DNA of 64,000 nucleotides, from the NCBI RefSeq assembly GCF_000306235.2, contig NZ_AKWZ02000002.1:262001-326000 (forward strand). Reading direction: 5' to 3'. This stretch comes from Leptospira fainei serovar Hurstbridge str. BUT 6. Lineage in GTDB: Bacteria; Spirochaetota; Leptospiria; Leptospirales; Leptospiraceae. The position numbers were made by a program, and so were the translations under genes. Below, one piece after another: positions 26,867 through 35,146 of the stretch; the stretch's first letter is position 1, and the number at the start of each line of letters is the position of its first letter. The notes below the pieces were generated by a model. It was not told where the DNA came from. It saw only the letters and a program-made list of their open reading frames with translations, and made no database searches.

Positions 26867-28557
26867 CGGATTTGCTGAAGCCTTTCCTGGAAATCTCCAA
26901 ACATCGATGGTTTCTTCTTGGGAATCTTTTTCTTTTTTTCCTTTTAATGAATGGAATCGTTTCTTCCGGAAGTTGTCGTAAAGATCTATCAAGATCCGAG
27001 CGTTTCGAACTTACCGTCAGCACCCGAAAGCTGTTGGAGAATTTGGAATCAACCCTGTACATCGACGCATTCTATTCCTCCAAGGTGCCGGGAGAATATA
27101 AGGCTAGATTGGATCTGACAAAGGAAATGTTAAGCGAAATCGCGGCGGTCGGAGGAAAGAAAGTCGTGCTCCGTTTTTTTGATCCCGATTCCTCTCAAGA
27201 AGAAGCTCAGAAAGCTTCCGAATCGGGAGTCGAACCCCAAATTCTGCAAAAATCCGACCGTGATTCAGCTTCGGTTAAGCAAGCGTATTTGGGGCTGACG
27301 CTCACTATAGGTTCCGAAACCGAAATTCTACCTGTGGCATTTTTCGCCGAGCAGATCGAATACCAAATCTTATCCGGAATTCGAAAAATACGGAGAAAAA
27401 ACCAAGACAGCGGATTAGTTCTTCTAAAAACGAATGGAAGTTTAAACCCGCAAAATCCCGGTCCGGGTTCCGGTAAAGACACTGTCGGGGTTTTTGTACA
27501 CCAGGTTTTAGAAACCGAAATCGGAATGATTCCCGAATTGAATTTGGAATCGGACGAAATTCCGGAAGGAACTAGCGCTCTACTCTGGATCGGGTCCGGC
27601 TCGCTATCGCAATTGGAGAGATATAAGATCGATCAATTTTTAGTGAGCGGTGGAAGCTTGATCCTCCTTTCAAAAACTATGGACTTCCGAATGGAATCGT
27701 CCGGCAATAGAATGGGAATCTTAACGGGAGAAACAGGGGCCGGAATGGCTCAAACGGATTCGTTTGCCCAAGATTTAAGTTCATTCTTAGAACATTATGG
27801 AATTCGAATTCTATCGAATATCGTCTTAGATCCCGATAATTCCCTGCCGATGGGTCAACTTATAGAAGTCGAACCCGGTGTTCTCGGTAAATATCCCTAT
27901 CCTCCTTGGATTGTCGCCAGTCACAAAAATAATACTCTTAACAACGAAAGTCCATTTACTAAGGATCAGGAAAATTTACTTCTCCCTTGGAGTTCTAGCA
28001 TAGAACTGATTCCGGGAAAACAGAAAAGTGCCCCGGGGACTCCGTTGATTTTCAGCGGTCCTGACGCGGAAATTCGTTCGGACCGGGTCATGTTGGGCGA
28101 GAAGCAGCTTCAGCAGACGCCGATCCGGCCTAACGGAGGTCCTTTTCTGCTCGGTGCGATTGTTGAAGGCCCTATCGAATCCTATTTTGCGGATAAACCT
28201 CTCCCGAAAGGAGTCGGCAAAAACGGATTTCTTTCCAAATCTCCGAACGATAGAATCGGAAGAATTCTCGTAATAGGCACACCGTATCTTGTCTCCGATA
28301 TTTTGGCATTTCCGGACTACCGAGAGATATTCCGAGATACGAATATTCCGTTTCTTTTAAATTCTATCGATATACTAAGCGGAGAAACCGATCTACTGGC
28401 GGCCAGAAGCAAACAATCCTTGATCCTCAAAATGAGCCCGGTTTCTCCTAAAATGGAAATCTTCGCAAGTTTAATGAACGTATTGGGGATTCCCTTGTTT
28501 GTAAGTCTTTACGCATTCTTGCGCCTTCGCAGAAGAAGAAGGAACAGGCCAAGATGA
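26863..28557 (+). CDS. GldG-like ABC transporter auxiliary protein
   Basis: A 564-residue protein with an N-terminal membrane helix (FLLGNLFLFFLLMNGIV), a large extracytoplasmic region, and a C-terminal helix (FASLMNVLGIPLFVSLYAFL) followed by a basic tail RRRRRNRPR. The start of the periplasmic region (ELTVSTRKLLENLESTLYIDAFYSSKVPGEYK) and the IDQFLVSGGSLILLS segment match the ABC_transp_aux/GldG family. In known systems GldG works with the ABC-2 permease encoded next to it. It overlaps both neighbours by four bases (ATGA). The cargo is unknown. Confidence 0.8.
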   Translation: MTDLLKPFLEISKHRWFLLGNLFLFFLLMNGIVSSGSCRKDLSRSERFELTVSTRKLLENLESTLYIDAFYSSKVPGEYKARLDLTKEMLSEIAAVGGKKVVLRFFDPDSSQEEAQKASESGVEPQILQKSDRDSASVKQAYLGLTLTIGSETEILPVAFFAEQIEYQILSGIRKIRRKNQDSGLVLLKTNGSLNPQNPGPGSGKDTVGVFVHQVLETEIGMIPELNLESDEIPEGTSALLWIGSGSLSQLERYKIDQFLVSGGSLILLSKTMDFRMESSGNRMGILTGETGAGMAQTDSFAQDLSSFLEHYGIRILSNIVLDPDNSLPMGQLIEVEPGVLGKYPYPPWIVASHKNNTLNNESPFTKDQENLLLPWSSSIELIPGKQKSAPGTPLIFSGPDAEIRSDRVMLGEKQLQQTPIRPNGGPFLLGAIVEGPIESYFADKPLPKGVGKNGFLSKSPNDRIGRILVIGTPYLVSDILAFPDYREIFRDTNIPFLLNSIDILSGETDLLAARSKQSLILKMSPVSPKMEIFASLMNVLGIPLFVSLYAFLRLRRRRRNRPR

Positions 28558-29579
28558 AATTACCCGAATTCTTTTTTAAGACTTGGGGATACCTCAAGTC
28601 GAATCCGGGAATCTCCCTTTTTCTAACCAACCTATTTTTAGCCTTAATCCTATTATTGGCGAGGGACCCCTGGGAGGCATTTAAAGATACGTACGCACAC
28701 GCCGATCCGTTTTTTCCCGTGACGGAATCGGATATAGCGAAAGTCATAATTGGAAGAAAAGGAGAAGCGGTCGTTCTAGCCCGAACCATCGATTCATGGG
28801 AAGTCTCTCTCCCGAACGGCACGGAAGGCCAAGGGGATAATGAAAGAATAGAAACTTTCTTAAAAGGAATTCTTGCATTACGAAAATATACTCTTTTGTC
28901 TCAAGGAAATGCGCCCCGATCTTTTGCGCCGGAGTTCGGATTGGACGGCGACGAACCTAGCGTGGAAGTATTCGATGCTTCCGAATCTAGTCTGGGAATT
29001 CTGTATTTAGGCTCGTTAGCGACTCGACATGCAGGTATGTACGTGCTCGAACCGAAGTCTGGGAAAATCTGGCTCGTGCGGGAAAATCTGAAACTATTAT
29101 CGGGTAATAGTAAACCGGATTATTTTTTCTCCAGAAGTTTGATTTCGGAAGCCATATCCGGGACTCCGATTCAGTCGGTTCGCTTAACATTCTCGGGACA
29201 TCCTGAAAAGAATTTTTCCTTGGTCAATTCGGCGGGTGAATGGAATTTATCCGCTGCGGAATTCTCCAAACCTGCCGCTGTGGAAGAAGTAAATGTTTTT
29301 ATTGAAGCTCTATTCCGACTGAAAGCGGATGAAATTCTATTCGAGAACAAAGAGGAAATTGTTCCGGTACGAAGCGATGAAAACTTTCAAATAGAACTGA
29401 AATCCGCATCCGAAACCGAACTTCTTTCCCCGATCGGCAAAACAAAGCAAGGTAGCTGGATATTCCGACGTAAAGACCTGAACTATAAGTTGATTTTAGA
29501 TCCCTGGACTCTCGAGCCTATCTTACGAAAAGACTTGGCGGACTTTACTTCCTATAAGGGAGCGCATTCCTTCCAGTAG
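28554..29579 (+). CDS. DUF4340 domain protein
   Basis: A 341-residue protein with one N-terminal membrane helix (GISLFLTNLFLALILLLA) and an extracytoplasmic region of repeated beta-rich units. DITKV-like and DSWEVSLPNG segments, and LEVFD-type repeats, resemble DUF4340 proteins, which regularly accompany GldG-like genes and ABC-2 permeases. Its reading frame starts inside the end of the GldG-like gene and closes the four-gene operon. Function is not known; it may be a periplasmic part of the transporter. There is no terminator-like hairpin with a T-run directly behind. Confidence 0.7.
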   Translation: MKLPEFFFKTWGYLKSNPGISLFLTNLFLALILLLARDPWEAFKDTYAHADPFFPVTESDIAKVIIGRKGEAVVLARTIDSWEVSLPNGTEGQGDNERIETFLKGILALRKYTLLSQGNAPRSFAPEFGLDGDEPSVEVFDASESSLGILYLGSLATRHAGMYVLEPKSGKIWLVRENLKLLSGNSKPDYFFSRSLISEAISGTPIQSVRLTFSGHPEKNFSLVNSAGEWNLSAAEFSKPAAVEEVNVFIEALFRLKADEILFENKEEIVPVRSDENFQIELKSASETELLSPIGKTKQGSWIFRRKDLNYKLILDPWTLEPILRKDLADFTSYKGAHSFQ

Positions 29580-29659
29580 CGGCATCGAGGAATCATTGAT
29601 TGACAACTATCGAGAACCTAGGTTTCCTTCCAAAAAACCTCCAGTACGAAGGAAACTAA

Positions 29660-30418
29660 ATGGCTCTGATCGAAGAACTAGATAAACAAGGGATTTTCCT
29701 ATTTCGCTGGAGATCCTATATTCCCGGCTTTATCCTCCTCCTTAGTTTGTACTCTCTAAAAGATTATCAATTTCTAAACGGATCCTATGAGACCAATTTG
29801 TTTTATGCAGCGGCATGCTTTTTTGTAAGCTTATCGGGTTTATTCGTTCGCTGCTTTGTGATCGGATACGCTCCCGCACGTACCTCCGGTCGAAATACGA
29901 AAGAGCAGATTGCAGATATGGTAAATCGGGAGGGAATCTATTCTTTGGTTCGCCATCCATTGTATTTGGGAAACTTCCTACTATATCTCGGACCGGTGCT
30001 TTACTTACGGGATCTCCCGCTACTCCTTGTATTTGCTCTCTTTTTCGGATTCTATTACGAAAGAATTATGTTCACGGAGGAAAAATTCCTAAGGGAGAAA
30101 TTCGGCCGCGAATATCTTGATTGGGCGGACAATGTTCCCGCTTTCATACCGAAATTGAAGGGTTACGTAAAACCTCAGCTTTCCTTTTCCATTAAAAATG
30201 TCTTAAAGAGAGAGTATCCTAGCCTTTTTGGAATCGTCGTTATTTTTGTTTTGTTCGATTTCGGAGCAAGTTTCGTGAATAATTTCATCTTATGGACTGC
30301 GCCATGGGAAGCCATCACCGAACCCCAAATTTGGGTTTTTGGAATCGGAGCCGGTTTTTATATCATTACCAGATTAGTCGTAAAAACGACTCGCTGGCTG
30401 CAAGTAGAAGGAAGATAA
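29660..30418 (+). CDS. Membrane methyltransferase of the isoprenylcysteine (Ste14/ICMT) family
   Basis: A 252-residue inner membrane protein with about six helices. The C-terminal catalytic signature RHPLYLGNFLLYLGP and the following EEKFLREKFGREYLDW with the preceding FYYERIMF match the isoprenylcysteine/phospholipid methyltransferase family. Leptospira has an enzyme of this kind, LmtA, which methylates the lipid A 1-phosphate, and this is a candidate for it or for a paralogue. I recall the LmtA work from Leptospira interrogans but cannot compare sequences here. It has its own ATG with GGAAACTAA before it, 80 bases after the ABC operon. Confidence 0.65.
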   Translation: MALIEELDKQGIFLFRWRSYIPGFILLLSLYSLKDYQFLNGSYETNLFYAAACFFVSLSGLFVRCFVIGYAPARTSGRNTKEQIADMVNREGIYSLVRHPLYLGNFLLYLGPVLYLRDLPLLLVFALFFGFYYERIMFTEEKFLREKFGREYLDWADNVPAFIPKLKGYVKPQLSFSIKNVLKREYPSLFGIVVIFVLFDFGASFVNNFILWTAPWEAITEPQIWVFGIGAGFYIITRLVVKTTRWLQVEGR

Positions 30419-30488
30419 ATTTAAGGATTTTTTCCCCGTTGTTTTTACTCGATAAGAATTACGGGGATGAATTCTCTCCGAGCAGGTA

Positions 30489-31211
30489 CTACGCTTTTGA
30501 GGTATGTTCCAAATAGGCTTTGAACCGCTCGGTTTCTTTCGTCAAAAAAATCGGAGTCGGAAACTCTCGTTTAGCCGGTAAGAGTGCAAAGCCTTCATCG
30601 TAAAAGATTACTTTTTCCACCTCGTCCAGTTTATAACTGAACTCGGAATTTAACGCGTGAAATGCAAATCCGCCCGGAATTTCCCGGACTCTGCCTTTGC
30701 CGATTCTTCTGAATCCTTTGAGTTGTTCCGGCCTAATTTTTTGCTTCAATCCTTCGTACGGCAATTTTCCGGAAAGATCCAGAAATAAAATTCCTTCCAT
30801 AGACCATTCTTCCTCGCGAGATTCTGTGCCAATTTCCACTGTTTCCTCCGGAGGTTGCTCTCTTTGTCGAAACGGTTCCTCATGGGGAATCGGCTCCGTC
30901 CTAATTTCTTCTTCCCAAACTTCTTCTTCCGGAATCATGTTCGCTTCTTCTCTATGTTCAGAGGCAGGTCTCGAAGGTCGAATCTTTCGCTCTTCCGCAA
31001 ATACCCTGTCTAAATGAGAATATGACTCGGTGCGAGGAGGCCTCTTGGCCGCTGCCATCGCTTCGGTGACAATTTTTCTGTCCCTTGAGATTGAAGTCGG
31101 CATTCTTGCCGAACCGGACTGAACCGTACGATTCTTCAAACTAGGCTGGAAGGATACGTAAATGAAACAAAGGAGTCCGACCAAAATGAGTGCGAGTGCA
31201 ATATAAAGCAT
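30489..31211 (-). CDS. Hypothetical protein with N-terminal membrane anchor, 240 residues
   Basis: I do not recognise this protein. An N-terminal helix (MLYIALALILVGLLCFIYV) anchors it, followed by about 110 residues of disordered, Arg/Glu/Pro-rich sequence (PEEEVWEEEIRTEPIPHEEP) and a C-terminal folded part with LFLDLSGKLPYEGLKQKI and a strand-rich end FYDEGFALLPAKREFPTPIF. The charge pattern of the linker suggests a tether. The topology is probably N-out/C-in or the reverse; it cannot be fixed. Codon use is like the neighbours. It lies convergent to the methyltransferase gene and divergent from the 31318 gene. Confidence 0.7.
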   Translation of the reverse strand: MLYIALALILVGLLCFIYVSFQPSLKNRTVQSGSARMPTSISRDRKIVTEAMAAAKRPPRTESYSHLDRVFAEERKIRPSRPASEHREEANMIPEEEVWEEEIRTEPIPHEEPFRQREQPPEETVEIGTESREEEWSMEGILFLDLSGKLPYEGLKQKIRPEQLKGFRRIGKGRVREIPGGFAFHALNSEFSYKLDEVEKVIFYDEGFALLPAKREFPTPIFLTKETERFKAYLEHTSKA

Positions 31212-31317
31212 CAGTATATGTATCTACCATCCGATCGCCTTTCTGAAGCGTTTTTCGTCGGTTTTTCTCCTTTACAGATTCTACCCGCCTCTCACCCTTC
31301 CTATCATACGGATTTTT

Positions 31318-32532
31318 ATGACAAATACTGAAGGAACATCCTTTAAAGACATTTTTTTCAAAGTCGGGTCTGCCCTTTTTCTGGGAGTCCTGGTTTTAAT
31401 GCTGATTTTTACTCTTCTCCGTTCCGACGTGGAACAAGCCGGAATGGATATGTTGACCGGCAAAGCAAACATCAAAGCCGGAAAAATCGGCGGAAAAGAT
31501 GTGCCTATGGATTCCTTTAATGCGGGCCGTCGGTACTGCTACCAAATCTATCAAGGTCAAATTCCTGATAACCAGCTTGGCGAATGCGCATTTATGATTC
31601 TGAAAGGAATGTTTGTCGCGAATACGATCGCAAATTCGTTAGGCTATACCGTTTCCGAAGAATTAATTCGGCAAAATCTCTGGGAAGAAGCTCAAAAAAG
31701 GGTGAAACTTTCTTATCGAGGCGCCGGATATTCCGACGACGAAGTAGAGAAACCGGACCAAGTATATCGTCAGTTCTTAAAGGAAGCGCCGATGCGTTTC
31801 CGTATCGAGGCTGCAGTGCAAGGTTCTGTTCAGGCAAATCTACTCCAATCGGATCTACGAAAAACCGACGACGAACTACTGGTACAATCCGAAGCATCCA
31901 CGGCAAGAGTCGATTTAAACGCGCTCGTTTATACGGAAGAAGATCTGACAAAACTGGCCAATCAAAATGTAGAGCCGACAGATCTGCAACTCCGGGAACT
32001 CTATCAGAAAGAAATTACCGAGTCCAATGCTCCGAAAGGCAAAGACGGGAAAATCGCCGCTTTCGAAGAAAGAAAGTCCATTCTGCGCGGGAAATTCCTC
32101 ATCGAAGCCCGTAAATCCGCTGTCGAAAACCTAAAAGCAAAAATTAAAACCTTACAAAGCGAACCGGATGGACTTCATAAAGTGGCGGCTCTGTTCGGAA
32201 CCGGAACAGTAACGATTAAAGACAAGGCCTTTGCGGATCTAAAATCCGTCGCTTCTTCGAAAGGAAATTTTTCTCTCCTGTCGGATAAGCGATTTTTCCA
32301 GGATCTAACTTCACAAGCCTTCGGCCAAAAGAAGAGCGCCGGCCCCTACAAGGATGCGGATAAATATGCGCTCGTTGAATTTGTAGCCGTTCGTTTCGGA
32401 AAACCGGAAACTTCCACGGTACTTAGAATTAGAGACTCATCCGTAATCTTAAACGGATTTCTGGCAGAAATCCCTCAAAGTGTCGCGGAAGAAATGAGCG
32501 TAGAAAGGTTAGCTAAATCAGCGGAGGAATAA
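31318..32532 (+). CDS. Membrane-anchored periplasmic protein, PpiD/SurA-like
   Basis: A 404-residue protein with one N-terminal membrane helix (VGSALFLGVLVLMLIFTLL), then a long helical periplasmic region. The stretch RSDVEQAGMDMLTGKANIKAGKIGG and NTIANSLGYTVSEELIRQNL resemble the N-terminal segment of PpiD/SurA chaperones, where an N-terminal helix plus helical lobe precedes a PPIase domain. I see no clear parvulin catalytic motif, so it may be a chaperone-like protein without isomerase activity. It ends one base into the cheX start (TAATG), so the two are co-translated. Family assignment is tentative. Confidence 0.55.
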   Translation: MTNTEGTSFKDIFFKVGSALFLGVLVLMLIFTLLRSDVEQAGMDMLTGKANIKAGKIGGKDVPMDSFNAGRRYCYQIYQGQIPDNQLGECAFMILKGMFVANTIANSLGYTVSEELIRQNLWEEAQKRVKLSYRGAGYSDDEVEKPDQVYRQFLKEAPMRFRIEAAVQGSVQANLLQSDLRKTDDELLVQSEASTARVDLNALVYTEEDLTKLANQNVEPTDLQLRELYQKEITESNAPKGKDGKIAAFEERKSILRGKFLIEARKSAVENLKAKIKTLQSEPDGLHKVAALFGTGTVTIKDKAFADLKSVASSKGNFSLLSDKRFFQDLTSQAFGQKKSAGPYKDADKYALVEFVAVRFGKPETSTVLRIRDSSVILNGFLAEIPQSVAEEMSVERLAKSAEE

Positions 32533-32996
32533 TGCAAATCCGTGCCGAACTCGTAAATCCATTCCTGGAAGCGGCGACTATCGTCTTCCGAGACGTACTA
32601 CAAACCGATTTGATTCGTGGAAAAATCGGAGTTAAAGATACTCCTGAAACGACATTGGAACTCGCAATCATCATAGGCGTATTGGGAACTTTTAACGGGG
32701 AAGTCGTTTACGGATTGAATTACGACGCCGCATACAAGATCGCGAATAAGCTGATGCCGGGAATGAGCGAACAGGATATCAAAAACGAGTACAAGGATAT
32801 CTTGGGCGAAATTGCAAACATGACCACCGGAAATGCCATGAATATTTTTGCGACGGCCGGTCAATCTATCGAGATCACGGCTCCGAATATCGTGGACGCC
32901 AAAAACGAGACGATTAAGATTCCGAAAAAACAAGCACTTGCCATTAACCTATTTTCCAAATTCGGAAAGTTAGAAGTCAACGTTTCTCTTTCGTAG
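32532..32996 (+). CDS. cheX: Chemotaxis phosphatase CheX
   Basis: A 154-residue phosphatase that dephosphorylates CheY-P. The catalytic segment LGEIANMTTGNAM carries Glu93 and Asn96, the pair that orients the attacking water in CheC/CheX. A second CheC-type motif is absent, as expected for CheX, which works as a dimer. In Borrelia CheX is needed for normal swimming reversals. It is coupled by a one-base overlap to the gene upstream, an unusual pairing. No cheA, cheY or cheW lies beside it. Confidence 0.88.
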   Translation: MQIRAELVNPFLEAATIVFRDVLQTDLIRGKIGVKDTPETTLELAIIIGVLGTFNGEVVYGLNYDAAYKIANKLMPGMSEQDIKNEYKDILGEIANMTTGNAMNIFATAGQSIEITAPNIVDAKNETIKIPKKQALAINLFSKFGKLEVNVSLS

Positions 32997-33076
32997 GGGA
33001 ACTTTAGAAGGTAAGCGTTCGACGTTCGATTAAAAATCGATGAAAGACCGATCTTCGGAACCGTTTAAATCAACGA

Positions 33077-34075
33077 TTATAGATCTCGCTTTGAAAGATT
33101 TTCCAATTCGGCGCGTAATGGGGCAAACCTTCCCTTAGAATCGTCAGAACTTTTTTCAAGATACTTTATTAGAAATTTTCTGGCCCACTCTGCTTCACCT
33201 GCCTTGTAGCTGGACTTAAATAGAAGATAAGCGCCTAAATCTCGTTCTTCCAGTTGTCTCCTAAATTCAGCCGAATTCGGGTCGGCGGAAATCGGGTATT
33301 TGCGGCCGAAACGGTTCCAGAAATCGATCAGATAAGCGCGGGAATCCGCAAATCGTCCCTGCCGAAAAAGAGAATCACCTAATTGTAATAAAGCTTGTGC
33401 GCGGTATTCTGGAGGAGCTTCGGTAGCGACTTGCAAAAGTGCGGTCTGAGCCTCCGAATTTTTTCCCTGGGAGCGTAATGAGCGCGCCGATTCGAGTAGA
33501 GTTTTCCATTTCATTTCCTCGTCTTGGCTCTCCGGCGAGGTTGAATTCGTTTGAGTGTCGGCAAGTTTGGATAATTCCAGTTTTGCCTTCCCGGAAGCTT
33601 CTCCTTGGCTTCCCGCAGCCTTCGTAAATTCCTCTTGAGCCGCATTCTTTTCTCCATTACGAAGTCTTAATAATCCTCTTTCGTAGGCGGCCTGACTCGG
33701 ATCTTGATCGTCCTTCTTTTTCGCTTTCCGAGTTTTTTTCCCATTTAGATTAGGCAATTGAGTCGACTTCGGTTTGGCAGGAGAAGTTTGAAGCGCAACG
33801 GAATCTTCTTCCGCAGATTTAAGATTCGAATCGTTTCCGATGACGGTCTCGGCGGATTTGCTTGTTTCGGTATTTACTTCCGGCGCGGAAACCGACGCTT
33901 CCCCCGTAACTCCTTCAAGGGATTTTAAAGGTTCACCGGTAGAAGTTAGCGGAGATTCCGATTCTTCCATGCCGGATCGATCTTCGGGAAAAGGTAAAGG
34001 TAAATCCGCCCGGAGCCAAGTCGGTAAAGCTATATATAGAATAAGAACGGCAAAATAAGACGATTTCAAATTCAT
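33077..34075 (-). CDS. Secreted TPR-like protein
   Basis: A 332-residue protein with a signal peptide (YFAVLILYIALPTWLRA), a Ser/Thr/Glu-rich disordered region of about 100 residues, a basic patch KKTRKAKKKDDQ, and then tetratricopeptide-type helices (YERGLLRLRNGEKNAAQEEFTKA; LLESARSLRSQGKNSEAQTALLQV; ALLQLGDSLFRQGRFADSRAYL). These are typical of protein-interaction TPR or coiled scaffolds in the periplasm. It overlaps its upstream partner by four bases (ATGA), so the two are probably one functional unit. I cannot name the function. Confidence 0.7.
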   Translation of the reverse strand: MNLKSSYFAVLILYIALPTWLRADLPLPFPEDRSGMEESESPLTSTGEPLKSLEGVTGEASVSAPEVNTETSKSAETVIGNDSNLKSAEEDSVALQTSPAKPKSTQLPNLNGKKTRKAKKKDDQDPSQAAYERGLLRLRNGEKNAAQEEFTKAAGSQGEASGKAKLELSKLADTQTNSTSPESQDEEMKWKTLLESARSLRSQGKNSEAQTALLQVATEAPPEYRAQALLQLGDSLFRQGRFADSRAYLIDFWNRFGRKYPISADPNSAEFRRQLEERDLGAYLLFKSSYKAGEAEWARKFLIKYLEKSSDDSKGRFAPLRAELENLSKRDL

Positions 34076-34680
34076 TCTCTCAATTGAGGTCCGTTAATCT
34101 TCTTAGGCGGTTTTTCTAACCTGGACGAACCGTCCGTCTTTGAGGGAGAGTTTTGGCCGGATTGGGATTTCGGTTCTAACTTTGGAGCGTTGTCGGAACT
34201 ATTACTTGGAGCCGAATCTTCGCGGGGAGGTCGTTCATTTTCGTTCGGAAAAAATACTCGGGAATCCCCCTCGTTCCTCCTAGAATTCGATAATGTATTT
34301 CCCTCTTCTAGGGTGGCTTTCGGTGTAGAAGGATCTGTCTTAGGTCGATCCTGGGAATATCTTTCAATATCCAGTGAACTCGTTTTCGAATCGCCGAGGC
34401 CCGGATCACTCCAATGGATCTCTTTTCTCTTACGATTGTATTCCCGCTCGATATCTTCTAAAAAGAGCGCCTTTCGGTCCAAAACCTTGGCCCTATCTTC
34501 TTCTCCTGCCATCTCCAGACCTTTTTGAAAGCTCAGCCAGCCCAATGCTAATGCAATCAGCACTGCGAGGGCCAAACCGGCCTTTCCGATCATCTTAACG
34601 GTTTGCGGCGGTAATCCACCTAGAATTCCATCGATAGATTCCCGAATACTTGTAAGAAATGAAAACGGATTAAAGGCCAT
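34072..34680 (-). CDS. Hypothetical single-pass membrane protein, 202 residues
   Basis: I do not recognise this gene. One membrane helix (AGLALAVLIALALGWLSF, about 50-67) separates a short N-terminal region from a long, charged, probably disordered C-terminal part that ends in KPPKKINGPQLRE and is rich in Ser, Pro and Glu. The N-terminal part includes FGDLLGGLPPQTVKMIGK-like residues (here DGILGGLPPQTVKMIGK), which resemble the beginning of FliF-type proteins only loosely. It overlaps the secreted TPR-like gene by four bases. A GAGAATTCC element and phased A-tracts lie upstream on the minus strand. Confidence 0.6.
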   Translation of the reverse strand: MAFNPFSFLTSIRESIDGILGGLPPQTVKMIGKAGLALAVLIALALGWLSFQKGLEMAGEEDRAKVLDRKALFLEDIEREYNRKRKEIHWSDPGLGDSKTSSLDIERYSQDRPKTDPSTPKATLEEGNTLSNSRRNEGDSRVFFPNENERPPREDSAPSNSSDNAPKLEPKSQSGQNSPSKTDGSSRLEKPPKKINGPQLRE

Positions 34681-35146
34681 TGAGAATTCCTATAAGAATC
34701 ATCGGTTTTTTTGCGGTTTTTTTCAAGGACATAATTACCGGAAAACGACCCTATTTATGCATCGAGATTCGGTAATTTACCGTCCTAAATCTTAAACTAA
34801 GCCGACGACGATCCCAAACGTTCGGTTTCATCCAAAAACGTTTCGAAAAAAGTCGTCCCAAAATTGCGGTTCCAACAAACTGATTAATAATTTATTTCCA
34901 AAGGACAAATCCAACTTCCTGCTCCCTTCCGTTTTTCTATTAAGAAAGATTCTCAAAAGCAAAACGACTAACGCAATTTAGATCATTACATTTTAGAATT
35001 ATTCCAGTAAATTCAATAATCAGAATGTGTCCATAGCGTTGACAATTATCACCGAATTATATCCGCTCGGATTCACTTCCTTGCTTGGCTTTTTATTCGA
35101 GTATCGAATCGTTGGAAGTATCCCTTTCCATGGGAACGGAGAAAAG
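34681..35146. other. 466-base regulatory gap upstream of ccoN
   Basis: Non-coding between the divergent 34072 gene and ccoN (the reading frame from 35027 is an upstream extension without coding support). It holds two copies of CGGTTTTTTT 11 bases apart (34703-34712, 34714-34723), a perfect palindrome CGGTAA-T-TTACCG (34770-34782), a further half-site AATTACCG at 34733-34740, and a TTGACA at 35039-35044. I searched for an FNR-type TTGAT-N4-ATCAA site and saw none. Confidence 0.5.
34770..34782. promoter_or_regulatory. Palindromic candidate operator CGGTAA-T-TTACCG
   Basis: A 6-1-6 perfect palindrome, with a third copy of the half-site (TTACCG) at 34735-34740. Located between the divergent envelope gene pair and the cbb3 cluster. 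Could control either direction; the binding protein is unknown. Confidence 0.35.

Noticed and set aside
34681..35146. FNR-type operator before ccoN
   Set aside because: No TTGAT-N4-ATCAA or close variant is present.
35027..35146. Longer ccoN start at the GTG at 35027
   Set aside because: The 40 extra residues do not resemble CcoN and there is a good GGAG site before the ATG at 35147.
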